From: GCA-002697625 sp002697625
GTDB lineage: Bacteria; Bacteroidota; Bacteroidia; Flavobacteriales; BACL11
Direction: 5' to 3'
DNA: 50,739 nt
Assembly (NCBI GenBank): GCA_964004625.1
Contig: CAXFOB010000037.1
Coordinates: 1 to 50,739, forward strand
A program made the position numbers and the translations under genes. Positions 15,060-24,166 of the stretch are shown here, piece by piece. Each line of letters opens with the position of its first letter. Position 1 is the stretch's first letter. Under the pieces are notes generated by a model. The model had not been told where the DNA came from. It made no database searches and saw nothing but the letters and a program-made list of their open reading frames with translations.

Positions 15060-18000
15060 ATGAGAAAATTTATTCTTTTATTATACATAATATGTTGTTC
15101 TTTTACTTCTTTTTCTTCTCACTTTATGGGAGGGGAAATAACATGGGAATGTATTAAAGATCCTACTTCTCCAGATTATGGTAGGTATATTTTTGAAATG
15201 AAAGTGTATAGAGATTGTAGTGGAATTACCTTCTCTCAAATTTCTCAAACATTAACACATCACAATTATCCTGCTCTTGGTCAAACAACACCAATATTAT
15301 TAGATTTCGTATCTATTACCGATATTTCCCCTGATGGTACTCCACTTTCAGGAAACACTTGTTTTGATTGTAATGCGGGTACAGTGGGAGCGGTAGAAGA
15401 ATATATTTGGAGATCTGCTCCATTAACTCTTCTAGGTACTCCACCAGCTGAAGGTTGGCATTTTACTTGGGGAAGTTGTTGTAGGAGTAGTAATATTGAT
15501 AATGGAATGTCTGATATGGATTGGACCTTAAGAGCAGTTATGTATCCATATACAGATCAAGCAACAGGTAATGCAATTCCTGCAGACCCATGCTTTGATT
15601 CTTCTCCCGAGTTTAAAGAGTTGGCAAAAACAATTATTTGTACAGGATACGAATTTTCATATTCTCACAATGCTTCTGATGACGAGTTAGATGAGATTAC
15701 TTATTTATGGGGAGAGCCTTTAGGTTCTGCTTTAACATATAATCCTTCTAACCCAAATGCTACTGCTTTAGCTTTTTCTGCTCCATATTCGGTCAATTCA
15801 CCGATACCTGGTGGCCCTACGTTAGATGCTTCTACAGGTGAGATTACGTATACATCTTTTAATTCTGGTGTTTTTGTAACTTGTATAAAGGTAGAGGCGA
15901 GAAAATGTGGTCAATTAGTTGCGGAGATTTACAGAGAGGTACAGGTAGTATTGGTAGATTGTAATTTATATACACAACCTCAAGATGGTTTTAACGATCC
16001 TCCTACTATTACAGCTCCATTTACTGATCCTGTTACGAGTTTACCCTCTTATGAAGCTACCGTTTATGCAGGTCAATTAGTACAGTTTAATATAACTGCT
16101 GACGATACTGATACTTACGCGGGTGGTCAATTTCAAGATATAACTTTAGATGCATCTGGAGGTCAGTTTGCAACCGATTATGTTTCTATAAATAATTGTG
16201 CAAATCCTCCATGTGCTACTTTTAATAATGGATCTGGTGTAACCCCACCTTTTACCTCCCCAGGAATTGTTTCAGGAGTATTTGAATGGCAAACTGATTG
16301 TTCTCATATGACTGCAGATGTAGGATGTAATACAACTTCAAATGTATTTACCTTTCTTATTAAAGCAACTGATGATTTTTGTCCTGCAAATGGAATTAGT
16401 ATTGCTACAATTAAAATAACGGTTATTCCTCCAGTTCCTGATTTAAGATGTACAGAAGTATTAGAAAATGGAGATGTGCTACTTACATGGAAATATGCTG
16501 ACGGAGCTCCTCCAACTCAAGAGCCTTATATGGTATGGCATTCATCGAGTCTTAGTGGACCATTTGTTTTAATTGATAGCGTTTTTCATCCAGAAACAAC
16601 ATTTACATATAGTGGAGTTTCTGCGAATGACGCTCCACAGTATTTTTACTTATCTACAGAAGAAGGATGTGGTATTGCTGCTGGAGATTTAAATTCAGAT
16701 ACTCTTTCTACAATATTTATTGATGTTGACCCTATTAATTTAGGAATTACTGCAGGAATAAATTGGAATCCAATCATAGATCCATTATTAATTTCATCTT
16801 CTAATGATTATGATTTATTTGTAAAAGAGCCAAATCCTACTTTTACTAATATACTTACAACTCCAAGTCTGACACACACACATGATGCAGAAGATTGTGA
16901 TTATTATCCTGAATTTTATGTCGCAATAGAGGATAATAGTGGTTGTAAATCAAAATCAAATATAGGAACTGCTAACTTATTAGATACTATATCCCCTGCG
17001 ACACCAGAAATTACAGATGTTTCTGTTGACGCAAGCGGAAAAGCTGTAATTAGTTGGACTTCTTCTTCTGGTGCAGATTTTTATGATATTTATAAAATTG
17101 ATGAAGATGGTTTATTAGTGAATATAGCGACGGTTTCTGGTGTGAACAACACTACTTATTTAGATATAAACTCAAATGCGTCAAATATTGCTGAATTATT
17201 TGCTGTAAGAGCTTATGATACTTGTGGAAATTTTTCTGATACAACTAGTTTACATAATTCAATGAATTTAGAAGGAGTACTAGATGCTTGTGATCACACT
17301 ATCTCTCTAGATTGGAATGATTATATAAATTGGAATGGAGGAACTCATCATTATGAAATTGTAATTAATGAGACCTCTTTAGGAGTTCCTGTTCCTTCAA
17401 TTAGATTAGAGGATAATTTAACAGAATATCTGATAGAAAATGTGATAAATTCATATGTTTACTCTATTCATATTTTAGCTTATAATTCAGATTCAACTTA
17501 TGTTGCAATGTCAGATAAAATTTCTATAGAGGCTGATTTACCTAAAAAGCCAGATTTTAATTATATTACTTCTACAACTGTAGATCATGATGATGGTGCT
17601 GTAGATATTTCTTGCTATATTGATAATTCAGCTGTTATATCAAAATATGAAATTGATAGATCTGAAAGAGAAACACAAATATTTGAGTATATCGCTTCTG
17701 TTCCGTTTCCATCTAGTGGAGATATGATTTATTATCGTGATGAGGGTGTAGAAACAAAAGATCACTTTTATCAGTATCATATTTTTCCTGTAGATACTTG
17801 CGGAAGAAGAGTGTCTTCTCCTATAGTTCCACTATGGGAAATTGATACTTCTTTATCTCAGACTATTTTATGCGAATCTGAGATAAATACAGAGTATGCG
17901 AATCAATTTTATCCTGAAGAATATACAAATACAGTGTTTTTTAATAATTATATTGATTGGTTAGGAGATGTTTCTCATTATAACTTGTATCGTTCTGTGA

Positions 18001-18473
18001 ATAGAGAGCCTTTTATTCTTGTTCCACTACATACATTCTATCCAGGAGATACTTTATTATATATTGATGTAGTTTCAGAGTTTGCTAATGGAAATGGAAG
18101 ATTTTGTTATTATATAGAAGCGGTTGAAGGAGGTTCAAATACATTTGGTTTTACCGAAAGAAGCTTGTCTAATATTTCTTGTGTTTCTCAGACCCCAAAA
18201 TTATTTGTACCAAATACTTTTACCCCTAATGATGATGAACATAATGAACTGTTTAGACCAGTAACGGCTTTTGTTTCTGAAGAAGGATATCAGTTCACAA
18301 TCTATAGTAGAACTGGAGAACAAATATTTACCACAAATGACCCTTCAAAAGGTTGGGATGGGAAATACAATGGAACTGAAGCTCAAATAGGAAATTACGT
18401 ATATCATGTAGAGTACATAAATGGAATTGGCGAACTTACTGAAAAAACAGATGTAGTGTCTTTAGTCAGGTAA
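15060..18473 (+). CDS. Large T9SS-secreted adhesin-like protein, CHU_C (type B) C-terminus
   Basis: 1137 residues. A signal peptide ends before SHFMGGEITWECI, a start seen in many Bacteroidota surface proteins. An N-terminal Cys-rich domain follows (~20-330), then beta-sandwich domains of cadherin/fibronectin III type (~330-1040; for example VISWTSSSGADFYDIYKID, IDWLGDVSHYNLYRS). The last ~92 residues are the gliding-motility-associated CHU_C domain (KLFVPNTFTPNDDEHNELF, FTIYSRTGEQIF, GWDGKYNG, GNYVYHVEY). CHU_C marks type B T9SS cargo. Adhesion or motility is the usual proposal; nothing here identifies a ligand. It lies 27 bp after the thioredoxin-like gene and is followed by a strong hairpin terminator (18494-18519). 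Confidence 0.85.
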   Translation: MRKFILLLYIICCSFTSFSSHFMGGEITWECIKDPTSPDYGRYIFEMKVYRDCSGITFSQISQTLTHHNYPALGQTTPILLDFVSITDISPDGTPLSGNTCFDCNAGTVGAVEEYIWRSAPLTLLGTPPAEGWHFTWGSCCRSSNIDNGMSDMDWTLRAVMYPYTDQATGNAIPADPCFDSSPEFKELAKTIICTGYEFSYSHNASDDELDEITYLWGEPLGSALTYNPSNPNATALAFSAPYSVNSPIPGGPTLDASTGEITYTSFNSGVFVTCIKVEARKCGQLVAEIYREVQVVLVDCNLYTQPQDGFNDPPTITAPFTDPVTSLPSYEATVYAGQLVQFNITADDTDTYAGGQFQDITLDASGGQFATDYVSINNCANPPCATFNNGSGVTPPFTSPGIVSGVFEWQTDCSHMTADVGCNTTSNVFTFLIKATDDFCPANGISIATIKITVIPPVPDLRCTEVLENGDVLLTWKYADGAPPTQEPYMVWHSSSLSGPFVLIDSVFHPETTFTYSGVSANDAPQYFYLSTEEGCGIAAGDLNSDTLSTIFIDVDPINLGITAGINWNPIIDPLLISSSNDYDLFVKEPNPTFTNILTTPSLTHTHDAEDCDYYPEFYVAIEDNSGCKSKSNIGTANLLDTISPATPEITDVSVDASGKAVISWTSSSGADFYDIYKIDEDGLLVNIATVSGVNNTTYLDINSNASNIAELFAVRAYDTCGNFSDTTSLHNSMNLEGVLDACDHTISLDWNDYINWNGGTHHYEIVINETSLGVPVPSIRLEDNLTEYLIENVINSYVYSIHILAYNSDSTYVAMSDKISIEADLPKKPDFNYITSTTVDHDDGAVDISCYIDNSAVISKYEIDRSERETQIFEYIASVPFPSSGDMIYYRDEGVETKDHFYQYHIFPVDTCGRRVSSPIVPLWEIDTSLSQTILCESEINTEYANQFYPEEYTNTVFFNNYIDWLGDVSHYNLYRSVNREPFILVPLHTFYPGDTLLYIDVVSEFANGNGRFCYYIEAVEGGSNTFGFTERSLSNISCVSQTPKLFVPNTFTPNDDEHNELFRPVTAFVSEEGYQFTIYSRTGEQIFTTNDPSKGWDGKYNGTEAQIGNYVYHVEYINGIGELTEKTDVVSLVR

Positions 18474-18493
18474 GTTTTTTAGTGTAATATTTT

Positions 18494-18519
18494 AAAAGTC
18501 CCTTTTTGGGACTTTTTTT
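18494..18519 (+). terminator. Rho-independent terminator after the adhesin at 15060
   Basis: AAAAGTCCC, loop TTTTT, GGGACTTTT followed by more T. A perfect 9-bp stem with a U-tract, 20 bp after the stop codon. It closes the thioredoxin/adhesin unit before the guaB promoter. Confidence 0.9.
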
Positions 18520-18542
18520 ATGCCCTATAAGGATAAAATTAG

Positions 18543-18550
18543 TATTTTTG
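18543..18550 (+). promoter_or_regulatory. -7 promoter box TATTTTTG for guaB
   Basis: Exact TAnnTTTG followed by C, 25 bp upstream of the guaB ATG and 23 bp after the terminator. No convincing TTTG is seen at -33. Confidence 0.6.
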
Positions 18551-18575
18551 CAGACAATTTAAAAAAATTGAGAAC

Positions 18576-20042
18576 ATGGAAAAACAAAATAAGATTATAG
18601 GAGAAGGATTAACATTTGATGATGTGTTAATTGTTCCTCAATACTCAGAAATATTACCTCATTTAGTTCAGACAAAGAGTCGTTTTTCTAAAAATATTGA
18701 GTTAAATGTTCCATTGGTGTCTGCTGCTATGGATACTGTTACCGAATCAGACATGGCAATTGCAATAGCTCAGGAGGGTGGAATTGGTGTTCTTCATAAA
18801 AATATGAGTATAGAATCTCAATCTTTAGAAGTAAGAAAAGTAAAGAGATCAGAAAGTGGAATGATCTTAGACCCTATTACTTTAGAGATTTCAGCTAAAG
18901 TTGGAGATGCTCTTCATATGATGAAAGAAAATAAAATTGGAGGTATTCCTGTTGTAGATTCAGATAAAAAATTAGTAGGTATTGTAACTAATCGTGACTT
19001 ACGATTTGAAAAGGACTTAAATTTAAGTGTTCAACAGATTATGACCTCTGAAAATATTGTTACTACAGAGCTTACGGATTTAGAGAATGCAGAGAAAATT
19101 TTACAAGAAAAGAAGATTGAGAAGTTGCCAGTTGTAAACTCTAATAATGAATTAATAGGTTTAATTACATTTAAGGACATTATAAAAAATAGAATGAGGC
19201 CAAATGCATGTAAAGATAAGTTTGGTAGATTAAGAGTAGCTGCTGCAGTAGGAGTTACATCTGATGTAATGGATAGGATTAAGGCATTGTCAAATTCTTC
19301 AGTAGATGCTGTAATTATAGATACTGCTCATGGTCATTCTAAAGGAGTTGTAGAAATACTTAAAGAAGTAAAATCAAAATATAAAGATATTGATGTTATT
19401 GTAGGTAATATAGCAACTGCTGAAGCTGCAAAGATGTTGATTGATGCTGGAGCAGATGCAGTTAAAGTTGGTATAGGTCCTGGCTCTATTTGTACTACTA
19501 GAATTGTTGCTGGTATTGGAGTCCCTCAATTAACTGCTATTTTAGATGTGTCTTCAGTATGTAGTAAGAATAATATTCCTTTAATTGCAGATGGTGGAAT
19601 TAGATATTCTGGAGATGTGGTGAAAGCATTAGTAGCAGGTGCTAGTTCTGTTATGTTAGGTTCTGTATTAGCTGGTGTGGAGGAAGCTCCAGGAGAAACT
19701 ATAATCTATGAAGGTAGAAAATTTAAAACTTATAGAGGAATGGGATCTATAGAAGCAATGCAAAAAGGGTCTAAGGACAGATATTTTCAATCTGCAGAGA
19801 GTGACGTTAAAAAATTAGTTCCAGAAGGTATTGTTGGGAGAGTTCCTTATAAGGGAACTTTATCCGAAGTAGCTCATCAGATTATAGGAGGATTAAAATC
19901 CGGAATGGGATATTGTGGAGCGGAAAGTATTTACAAATTACTTTCTGCAAGATTTGTAAAGATCACATCATCAGGTATGGCAGAAAGTCACCCTCATAAC
20001 GTAACAATTACTAGAGAATCTCCTAATTATAGTAGAAGATAA
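18576..20042 (+). CDS. guaB: Inosine-5'-monophosphate dehydrogenase
   Basis: 488 residues. The barrel begins with LTFDDVLIVPQYSEILP; two CBS domains interrupt it at about 95-205 (KIGGIPVVDSDKKLVGIVTNRD and KIEKLPVVNSNNELIGLITFKD); the catalytic Cys306 is in GIGPGSICTTRIVAG; the mobile flap has KGSKDRY. The enzyme oxidises IMP to XMP with NAD+, the committed step to GTP. The CBS module is the known allosteric site for purine nucleotides in this family. It heads a rightward run with three folding factors, moxR and def, with 26 bp before the next gene. With purA also in the window, both branches from IMP are encoded here, but in opposite units. Confidence 0.98.
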   Translation: MEKQNKIIGEGLTFDDVLIVPQYSEILPHLVQTKSRFSKNIELNVPLVSAAMDTVTESDMAIAIAQEGGIGVLHKNMSIESQSLEVRKVKRSESGMILDPITLEISAKVGDALHMMKENKIGGIPVVDSDKKLVGIVTNRDLRFEKDLNLSVQQIMTSENIVTTELTDLENAEKILQEKKIEKLPVVNSNNELIGLITFKDIIKNRMRPNACKDKFGRLRVAAAVGVTSDVMDRIKALSNSSVDAVIIDTAHGHSKGVVEILKEVKSKYKDIDVIVGNIATAEAAKMLIDAGADAVKVGIGPGSICTTRIVAGIGVPQLTAILDVSSVCSKNNIPLIADGGIRYSGDVVKALVAGASSVMLGSVLAGVEEAPGETIIYEGRKFKTYRGMGSIEAMQKGSKDRYFQSAESDVKKLVPEGIVGRVPYKGTLSEVAHQIIGGLKSGMGYCGAESIYKLLSARFVKITSSGMAESHPHNVTITRESPNYSRR

Positions 20043-20068
20043 ATTTAATAAAATAAAAATATATAAGT

Positions 20069-22006
20069 ATGTGTAAAAATATAATTTTAGCTCTTGTATT
20101 ATCAATTTCATTTTTAAGTATCAAGGCACAAGAATTAATGAATATTTCAGGAGAATCTGTAACTATTCAGGAGTTTAAAAACACCTTAATGAAAAACAAT
20201 AATGATAAGGAAATAACTAAAGAATATTTAGATAGTTATGTTGATTTATTCATTAATTATAAATTAAAAGTTCTGCATGCAAAAGAGTTACAATTAGATA
20301 AAGAAGCAGAATTCATCTCTGAATTGGAAGGGTATAGAAAACAACTCGCTAAACCATATCTACAGGCTCAGGAATTTAAAGAAGAATTGATAAATGAAGC
20401 TTACGATCGAATGAAGTATGATATAAATGCTTCTCATATTCTCTTCAGACTAGATGAAAATTCACTTCCTTCAGATACTTTATTGAAATATAAGTTGGCA
20501 CAAACTGTAAAACAAAGGATTGAGAGTAGAGAACTTACTTTTGCGCAAGCAGTAAAAGAATATTCAGATGAGGATTATAATAATGGAAACTTAGGCTATT
20601 TTACTGCTTTTGATATGGTTTATAGTTTTGAAACTGCTGCATATACTACAAAAGTTGGTTCTGTTTCTGAGATTGTAAGAACACAATACGGATATCATTT
20701 ATTAATGGTTAATGATAAAAGACCATCAGTAGGTCAGGTAAAAGTATCTCATATTATGTTCAGATTACCTCAAGGAGCAAATTCTGAACAGGTTAATTCA
20801 ATAAAACTTAAGATTGATGAGGTACATAAAAAACTAGAAAAAGGACAAGATTTTGCATTATTAGCAGATAGATTTTCAGAAGATAGATCTACAGCTGTAA
20901 AAGGCGGTATTCTTCCTTGGTTTGGTATTAATAAAATGGCAAAAGAGTTTGAAGATGCTTCCTTCTCATTAAAAAACATAGGTGATTTTACAAGTCCTTT
21001 TAAAACAGATTTTGGTTGGCATATTGTTCTTTTAAATGATAAAAAAGTATTATCTTCCCTAGAAGAAACTAAAGAGGAGATAAAAACAAAGATTAATAAA
21101 GGATCTAGAAGCTTATTGAGTGAGTTAGCTTTGTTAAGAAAGATAAAAAAGGAATATAATTTTACAGAGAATATCTTTGTTGGTGCACGAAAAAATAATA
21201 TTAAAGGATCTCTAGATTTAGATAAGTTGAAAAATGCGCAGTTAACTAAGGAAGATATTAAGAAATCTATTTGGGATAATTTAGAGTTGTTTAAATTGGA
21301 TGGAATTGTGTATACACAACAAGATTTTAAAGATTTTATATTGGAGCAACAAGAAGTGGGATTAGATTTTGATTTAATTTATGATAGGTTTGTAGATTTC
21401 AGTTGTTTAGAGTATGAAGAGCGTAATTTAGAGGAGAAGTATCCAGACTATAAGATATTGTTAAATGAATTCAGGGACGGGATTTTACTTTTTGAGTTAA
21501 CTAGTAAGTTAGTCTGGACAAAAGCTATGGAGGACACATTAGGATTGCAGAATTATTATAACAATAATTTAGAAAAATATTGGTGGGACGAAAGAGTAGA
21601 GGCAAATATTTATACTTGTGCAAATTCTAAGGTGTTAAACAGATTAAAAAGAATGTTGTCTAAAAAGAAGGAGGAGACTACAACTGAACATATTTTGGAT
21701 GAAATAAATAAAAATAATCCATTAAATTTACAAGTAAGTGGGGATAAGTATTCTAAAGGAGATAATAAGTTTGTAGATAAAGTAGAATGGCAAAAAGGTA
21801 TTTATGTCTTAGAGACAACAGAGGAAGCGATTATTTTAGTTGAGGTATTAAAACTCTTACCTTCAGAGCAAAAGAAATTGAGTGATACTAAAGGAAAAGT
21901 TATAGCAGATTATCAAACATATTTAGAGAATACATGGTTAACTGAATTAAGACGTAAGTATAGAGTTACAGTAAATCAAGAAGTGTTATATTCTATAATT
22001 AAATAA
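20069..22006 (+). CDS. Periplasmic peptidyl-prolyl isomerase with two parvulin domains
   Basis: 645 residues with a signal peptide (MCKNIILALVLSISFLSIKAQ), a SurA-like helical N-terminal part (~22-112), two parvulin domains (~115-218, starting NASHILFRLDE and ending GYHLLMVNDK; ~225-325, starting VSHIMFRLPQG and ending GWHIVLLND), and a long C-terminal helical part (~330-645) that looks like a further chaperone section. Parvulins of this type help outer-membrane and secreted proteins fold. The two consecutive SHI(L/M)F motifs and GG.L/LG.F segments suggest both isomerase domains are intact. It lies 26 bp after guaB and 1 bp before the next gene (22008), so co-transcription of the three folding genes is likely. 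Confidence 0.88.
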   Translation: MCKNIILALVLSISFLSIKAQELMNISGESVTIQEFKNTLMKNNNDKEITKEYLDSYVDLFINYKLKVLHAKELQLDKEAEFISELEGYRKQLAKPYLQAQEFKEELINEAYDRMKYDINASHILFRLDENSLPSDTLLKYKLAQTVKQRIESRELTFAQAVKEYSDEDYNNGNLGYFTAFDMVYSFETAAYTTKVGSVSEIVRTQYGYHLLMVNDKRPSVGQVKVSHIMFRLPQGANSEQVNSIKLKIDEVHKKLEKGQDFALLADRFSEDRSTAVKGGILPWFGINKMAKEFEDASFSLKNIGDFTSPFKTDFGWHIVLLNDKKVLSSLEETKEEIKTKINKGSRSLLSELALLRKIKKEYNFTENIFVGARKNNIKGSLDLDKLKNAQLTKEDIKKSIWDNLELFKLDGIVYTQQDFKDFILEQQEVGLDFDLIYDRFVDFSCLEYEERNLEEKYPDYKILLNEFRDGILLFELTSKLVWTKAMEDTLGLQNYYNNNLEKYWWDERVEANIYTCANSKVLNRLKRMLSKKKEETTTEHILDEINKNNPLNLQVSGDKYSKGDNKFVDKVEWQKGIYVLETTEEAIILVEVLKLLPSEQKKLSDTKGKVIADYQTYLENTWLTELRRKYRVTVNQEVLYSIIK

Positions 22007-22007
22007 A

Positions 22008-22838
22008 TTGAATAGAATACTATTATATTTGTTTTCAGTCTTATTATTTTCTTGTTCTTCAGAGAAGAAAGACAACTATTTAGCATCATACAAAAATGAA
22101 CATTTATTGTTAGAAGAGGTGTATGATAATATACCTCTAAACATATCAGATACTAACACATATATTTCCAATTATGTAAATGACTGGTTAAAAACAAAAG
22201 TAGTTTACAATAAAGCGAAATTATATATTGATGAAGAAGGTCAAGAAATTAGTTCAGCTGTAAATAATTTTAAAGAAACTTTATTGATTCATAAATATCA
22301 GATGGAATTGTTAGATAATCAGTTTGAAACAACAGTTCAGCAATCAGATATAGACGAGTATTATAGTCAATATTCTGATGATTTTATTTTACATAAAGAT
22401 ATTGTGCAGGCTAGATTGATAGTAGTAAATAAAGAAAGTTTAAATTTAAGTAAATTAAGAAGTTTAATTACTACACAGTCTGAAGAAGAAATTGTAGAGT
22501 TACAAGATTTCTGTGAGATGTATGCGGAGAATAGCTTTTTAAACGATTCTGTTTGGATATATCTATCAGAGATAAGTCATAAGTTACCAACTGATGAAAA
22601 ACAAAATAATAAACTTATTTCTTATAAAAATAAAATACATAGTTTTACAGATGATAATTTTACCTATTTAATTTTTGTAAAGGATTATCAAATAAAAGGA
22701 AAGAAAAGTCCGTTACCATTTGTGTTTAATACTATAAGAGAGATATTACAAAACAAGAATAAAAGAGACTTTATAAACAGACTAGAAGATAAGTTATATA
22801 TTGACGCTTTGTCTTCAGAACACATTAAAATATACTAA
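22008..22838 (+). CDS. SurA-like lipoprotein with a degenerate parvulin domain; TTG start
   Basis: 276 residues starting at TTG. No in-frame ATG exists until far inside the gene, while the TTG start gives a full lipoprotein signal (MNRILLYLFSVLLFSC, lipobox LFSC), so the start is well supported. The rest resembles a SurA/PpiC chaperone: a helical N-terminal part (~25-115) followed by a stretch where a parvulin domain would sit (~120-225), but with ARLIVV in place of the SHIL motif and without the usual GG/LG turn. It is probably a membrane-tethered chaperone without isomerase activity. It sits between two intact parvulin genes with 1 bp upstream and a 1-bp stop/start overlap (TAATG) downstream. 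Confidence 0.72.
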   Translation: MNRILLYLFSVLLFSCSSEKKDNYLASYKNEHLLLEEVYDNIPLNISDTNTYISNYVNDWLKTKVVYNKAKLYIDEEGQEISSAVNNFKETLLIHKYQMELLDNQFETTVQQSDIDEYYSQYSDDFILHKDIVQARLIVVNKESLNLSKLRSLITTQSEEEIVELQDFCEMYAENSFLNDSVWIYLSEISHKLPTDEKQNNKLISYKNKIHSFTDDNFTYLIFVKDYQIKGKKSPLPFVFNTIREILQNKNKRDFINRLEDKLYIDALSSEHIKIY

Positions 22839-24166
22839 TGAAAAAAACGATTTTTGTATTTCTATTTTTATTTATTACTAACTATTTATTTTCTCAAGTG
22901 ATTGATAAGATTGTCGCTTTAGTAGGTGATGAAATCGTTTTGGCTTCTGATGTAGAAACTCAATATTTGCAATATTTATCTCAAGGATATACGGAGACAG
23001 AAGAGGTGAGATGTCAGATTATAGAAGATTTATTATATCAAAAGTTATTGGCTCATCAGGCGAAATTAGATAGTGTTGATGTTTCAGAAGATGAAGTAAA
23101 TAAGGAACTAGAAAGAAGGCTTTCAACTTTCACTTCTCAATTAGGATCACAATCTGCACTAGAAGAATATTTCGGAAAATCTATTCTAGATATTAAAAAT
23201 GAGTTTTATGATATAATTTACAATCAGCTTTTAAGTCAAAGAATGCAATCTTCTATTACCTCATCTGTAAATATTACTCCAGAGGAAGTGAAACATTTTT
23301 ATGCTAGGATGTCTGAAGAGAGTGATTTACCACTAATACCTACTCAAATTCAGATTTCTCAGATAGTAAAAATACCAGAAATTAATACTGAAGAAAAATC
23401 TAGGATTAGGAAAAAATTAATTTCCTTTAGGGAAAGAATTAAAAAAGGAGAGGATTTTAAAGTGTTAGCAACTTTATATTCGGATGATACCGAATCTGCT
23501 AAAAATGGAGGAGAACTAGGTTTTGCAAACAGAGGTGATTTAGTTCCTGAGTTTGAGTCTGCTGCATTTGCATTAAAAGGGAATGAAATATCTGAAGTAA
23601 TAGAAACTAAATTTGGATACCACATCATTCAACTTATAGAAAGAAGAGGAGAGTCTGTAAATGTTCGTCATATACTTATGAAACCAAAAGTTTCATCTGC
23701 AGCTCTACTTGGTGCAAAACAACAATTAGAAAAGGTAGAAGCTTTAATGAATGACGGAAGTTTAAGCTTTGAAGAGGCTTCTAAAAACCATTCGGATGAT
23801 ATTAGTAAAAATAATGGGGGATTATTGGTAAACCCTCAAACGGGTTCTTCTTTGTTTACCATTGACCAATTACCAGTGAATATTAGGTATTCTGCCGAAA
23901 GAATGAACGTAGGCAATATTTCTTCTATTTCTCAGTTTGTTATGGAGGATGGAAAAAAAGCGTACAGAATAATAAAAATAACCAAAAAGATTGAAGAACA
24001 TGAAGCGAATCTGGTAGATGATTTTACACAAATAAATGACGCAGCCTTAAGTGCTAAGAAACAGGATAAAATAGCAGAATGGGTATCGAAAAAGATATTG
24101 AGTACTTATGTGAGATTAGCAGTAGAATTAGAAGATTGTGAAGTTCTAAAAAAATGGAGAAAATAA
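22838..24166 (+). CDS. surA: SurA-type periplasmic chaperone/peptidyl-prolyl isomerase
   Basis: 442 residues: signal peptide (MKKTIFVFLFLFITNYLFSQ), a SurA N-terminal chaperone domain (VIDKIVALVGDEIVLASDVE, then CQIIEDLLYQKLLAHQAKLD), two parvulin domains (~165-270, starting IQISQIVKIPE and ending GYHIIQLIERRG; ~275-365, starting VNVRHILMKP), and a short C-terminal helix that would complete the chaperone core. This is the SurA order (N domain, P1, P2, C domain). It escorts outer-membrane proteins through the periplasm. The gene starts within the stop codon of the preceding lipoprotein gene, and the moxR frame overlaps its end by 13 bp if the first possible start is used. Confidence 0.9.
   Translation: MKKTIFVFLFLFITNYLFSQVIDKIVALVGDEIVLASDVETQYLQYLSQGYTETEEVRCQIIEDLLYQKLLAHQAKLDSVDVSEDEVNKELERRLSTFTSQLGSQSALEEYFGKSILDIKNEFYDIIYNQLLSQRMQSSITSSVNITPEEVKHFYARMSEESDLPLIPTQIQISQIVKIPEINTEEKSRIRKKLISFRERIKKGEDFKVLATLYSDDTESAKNGGELGFANRGDLVPEFESAAFALKGNEISEVIETKFGYHIIQLIERRGESVNVRHILMKPKVSSAALLGAKQQLEKVEALMNDGSLSFEEASKNHSDDISKNNGGLLVNPQTGSSLFTIDQLPVNIRYSAERMNVGNISSISQFVMEDGKKAYRIIKITKKIEEHEANLVDDFTQINDAALSAKKQDKIAEWVSKKILSTYVRLAVELEDCEVLKKWRK

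Noticed and set aside
18520..18575. Purine riboswitch in front of guaB
   Set aside because: Only about 20 nt of leader follow the -7 box; too short.
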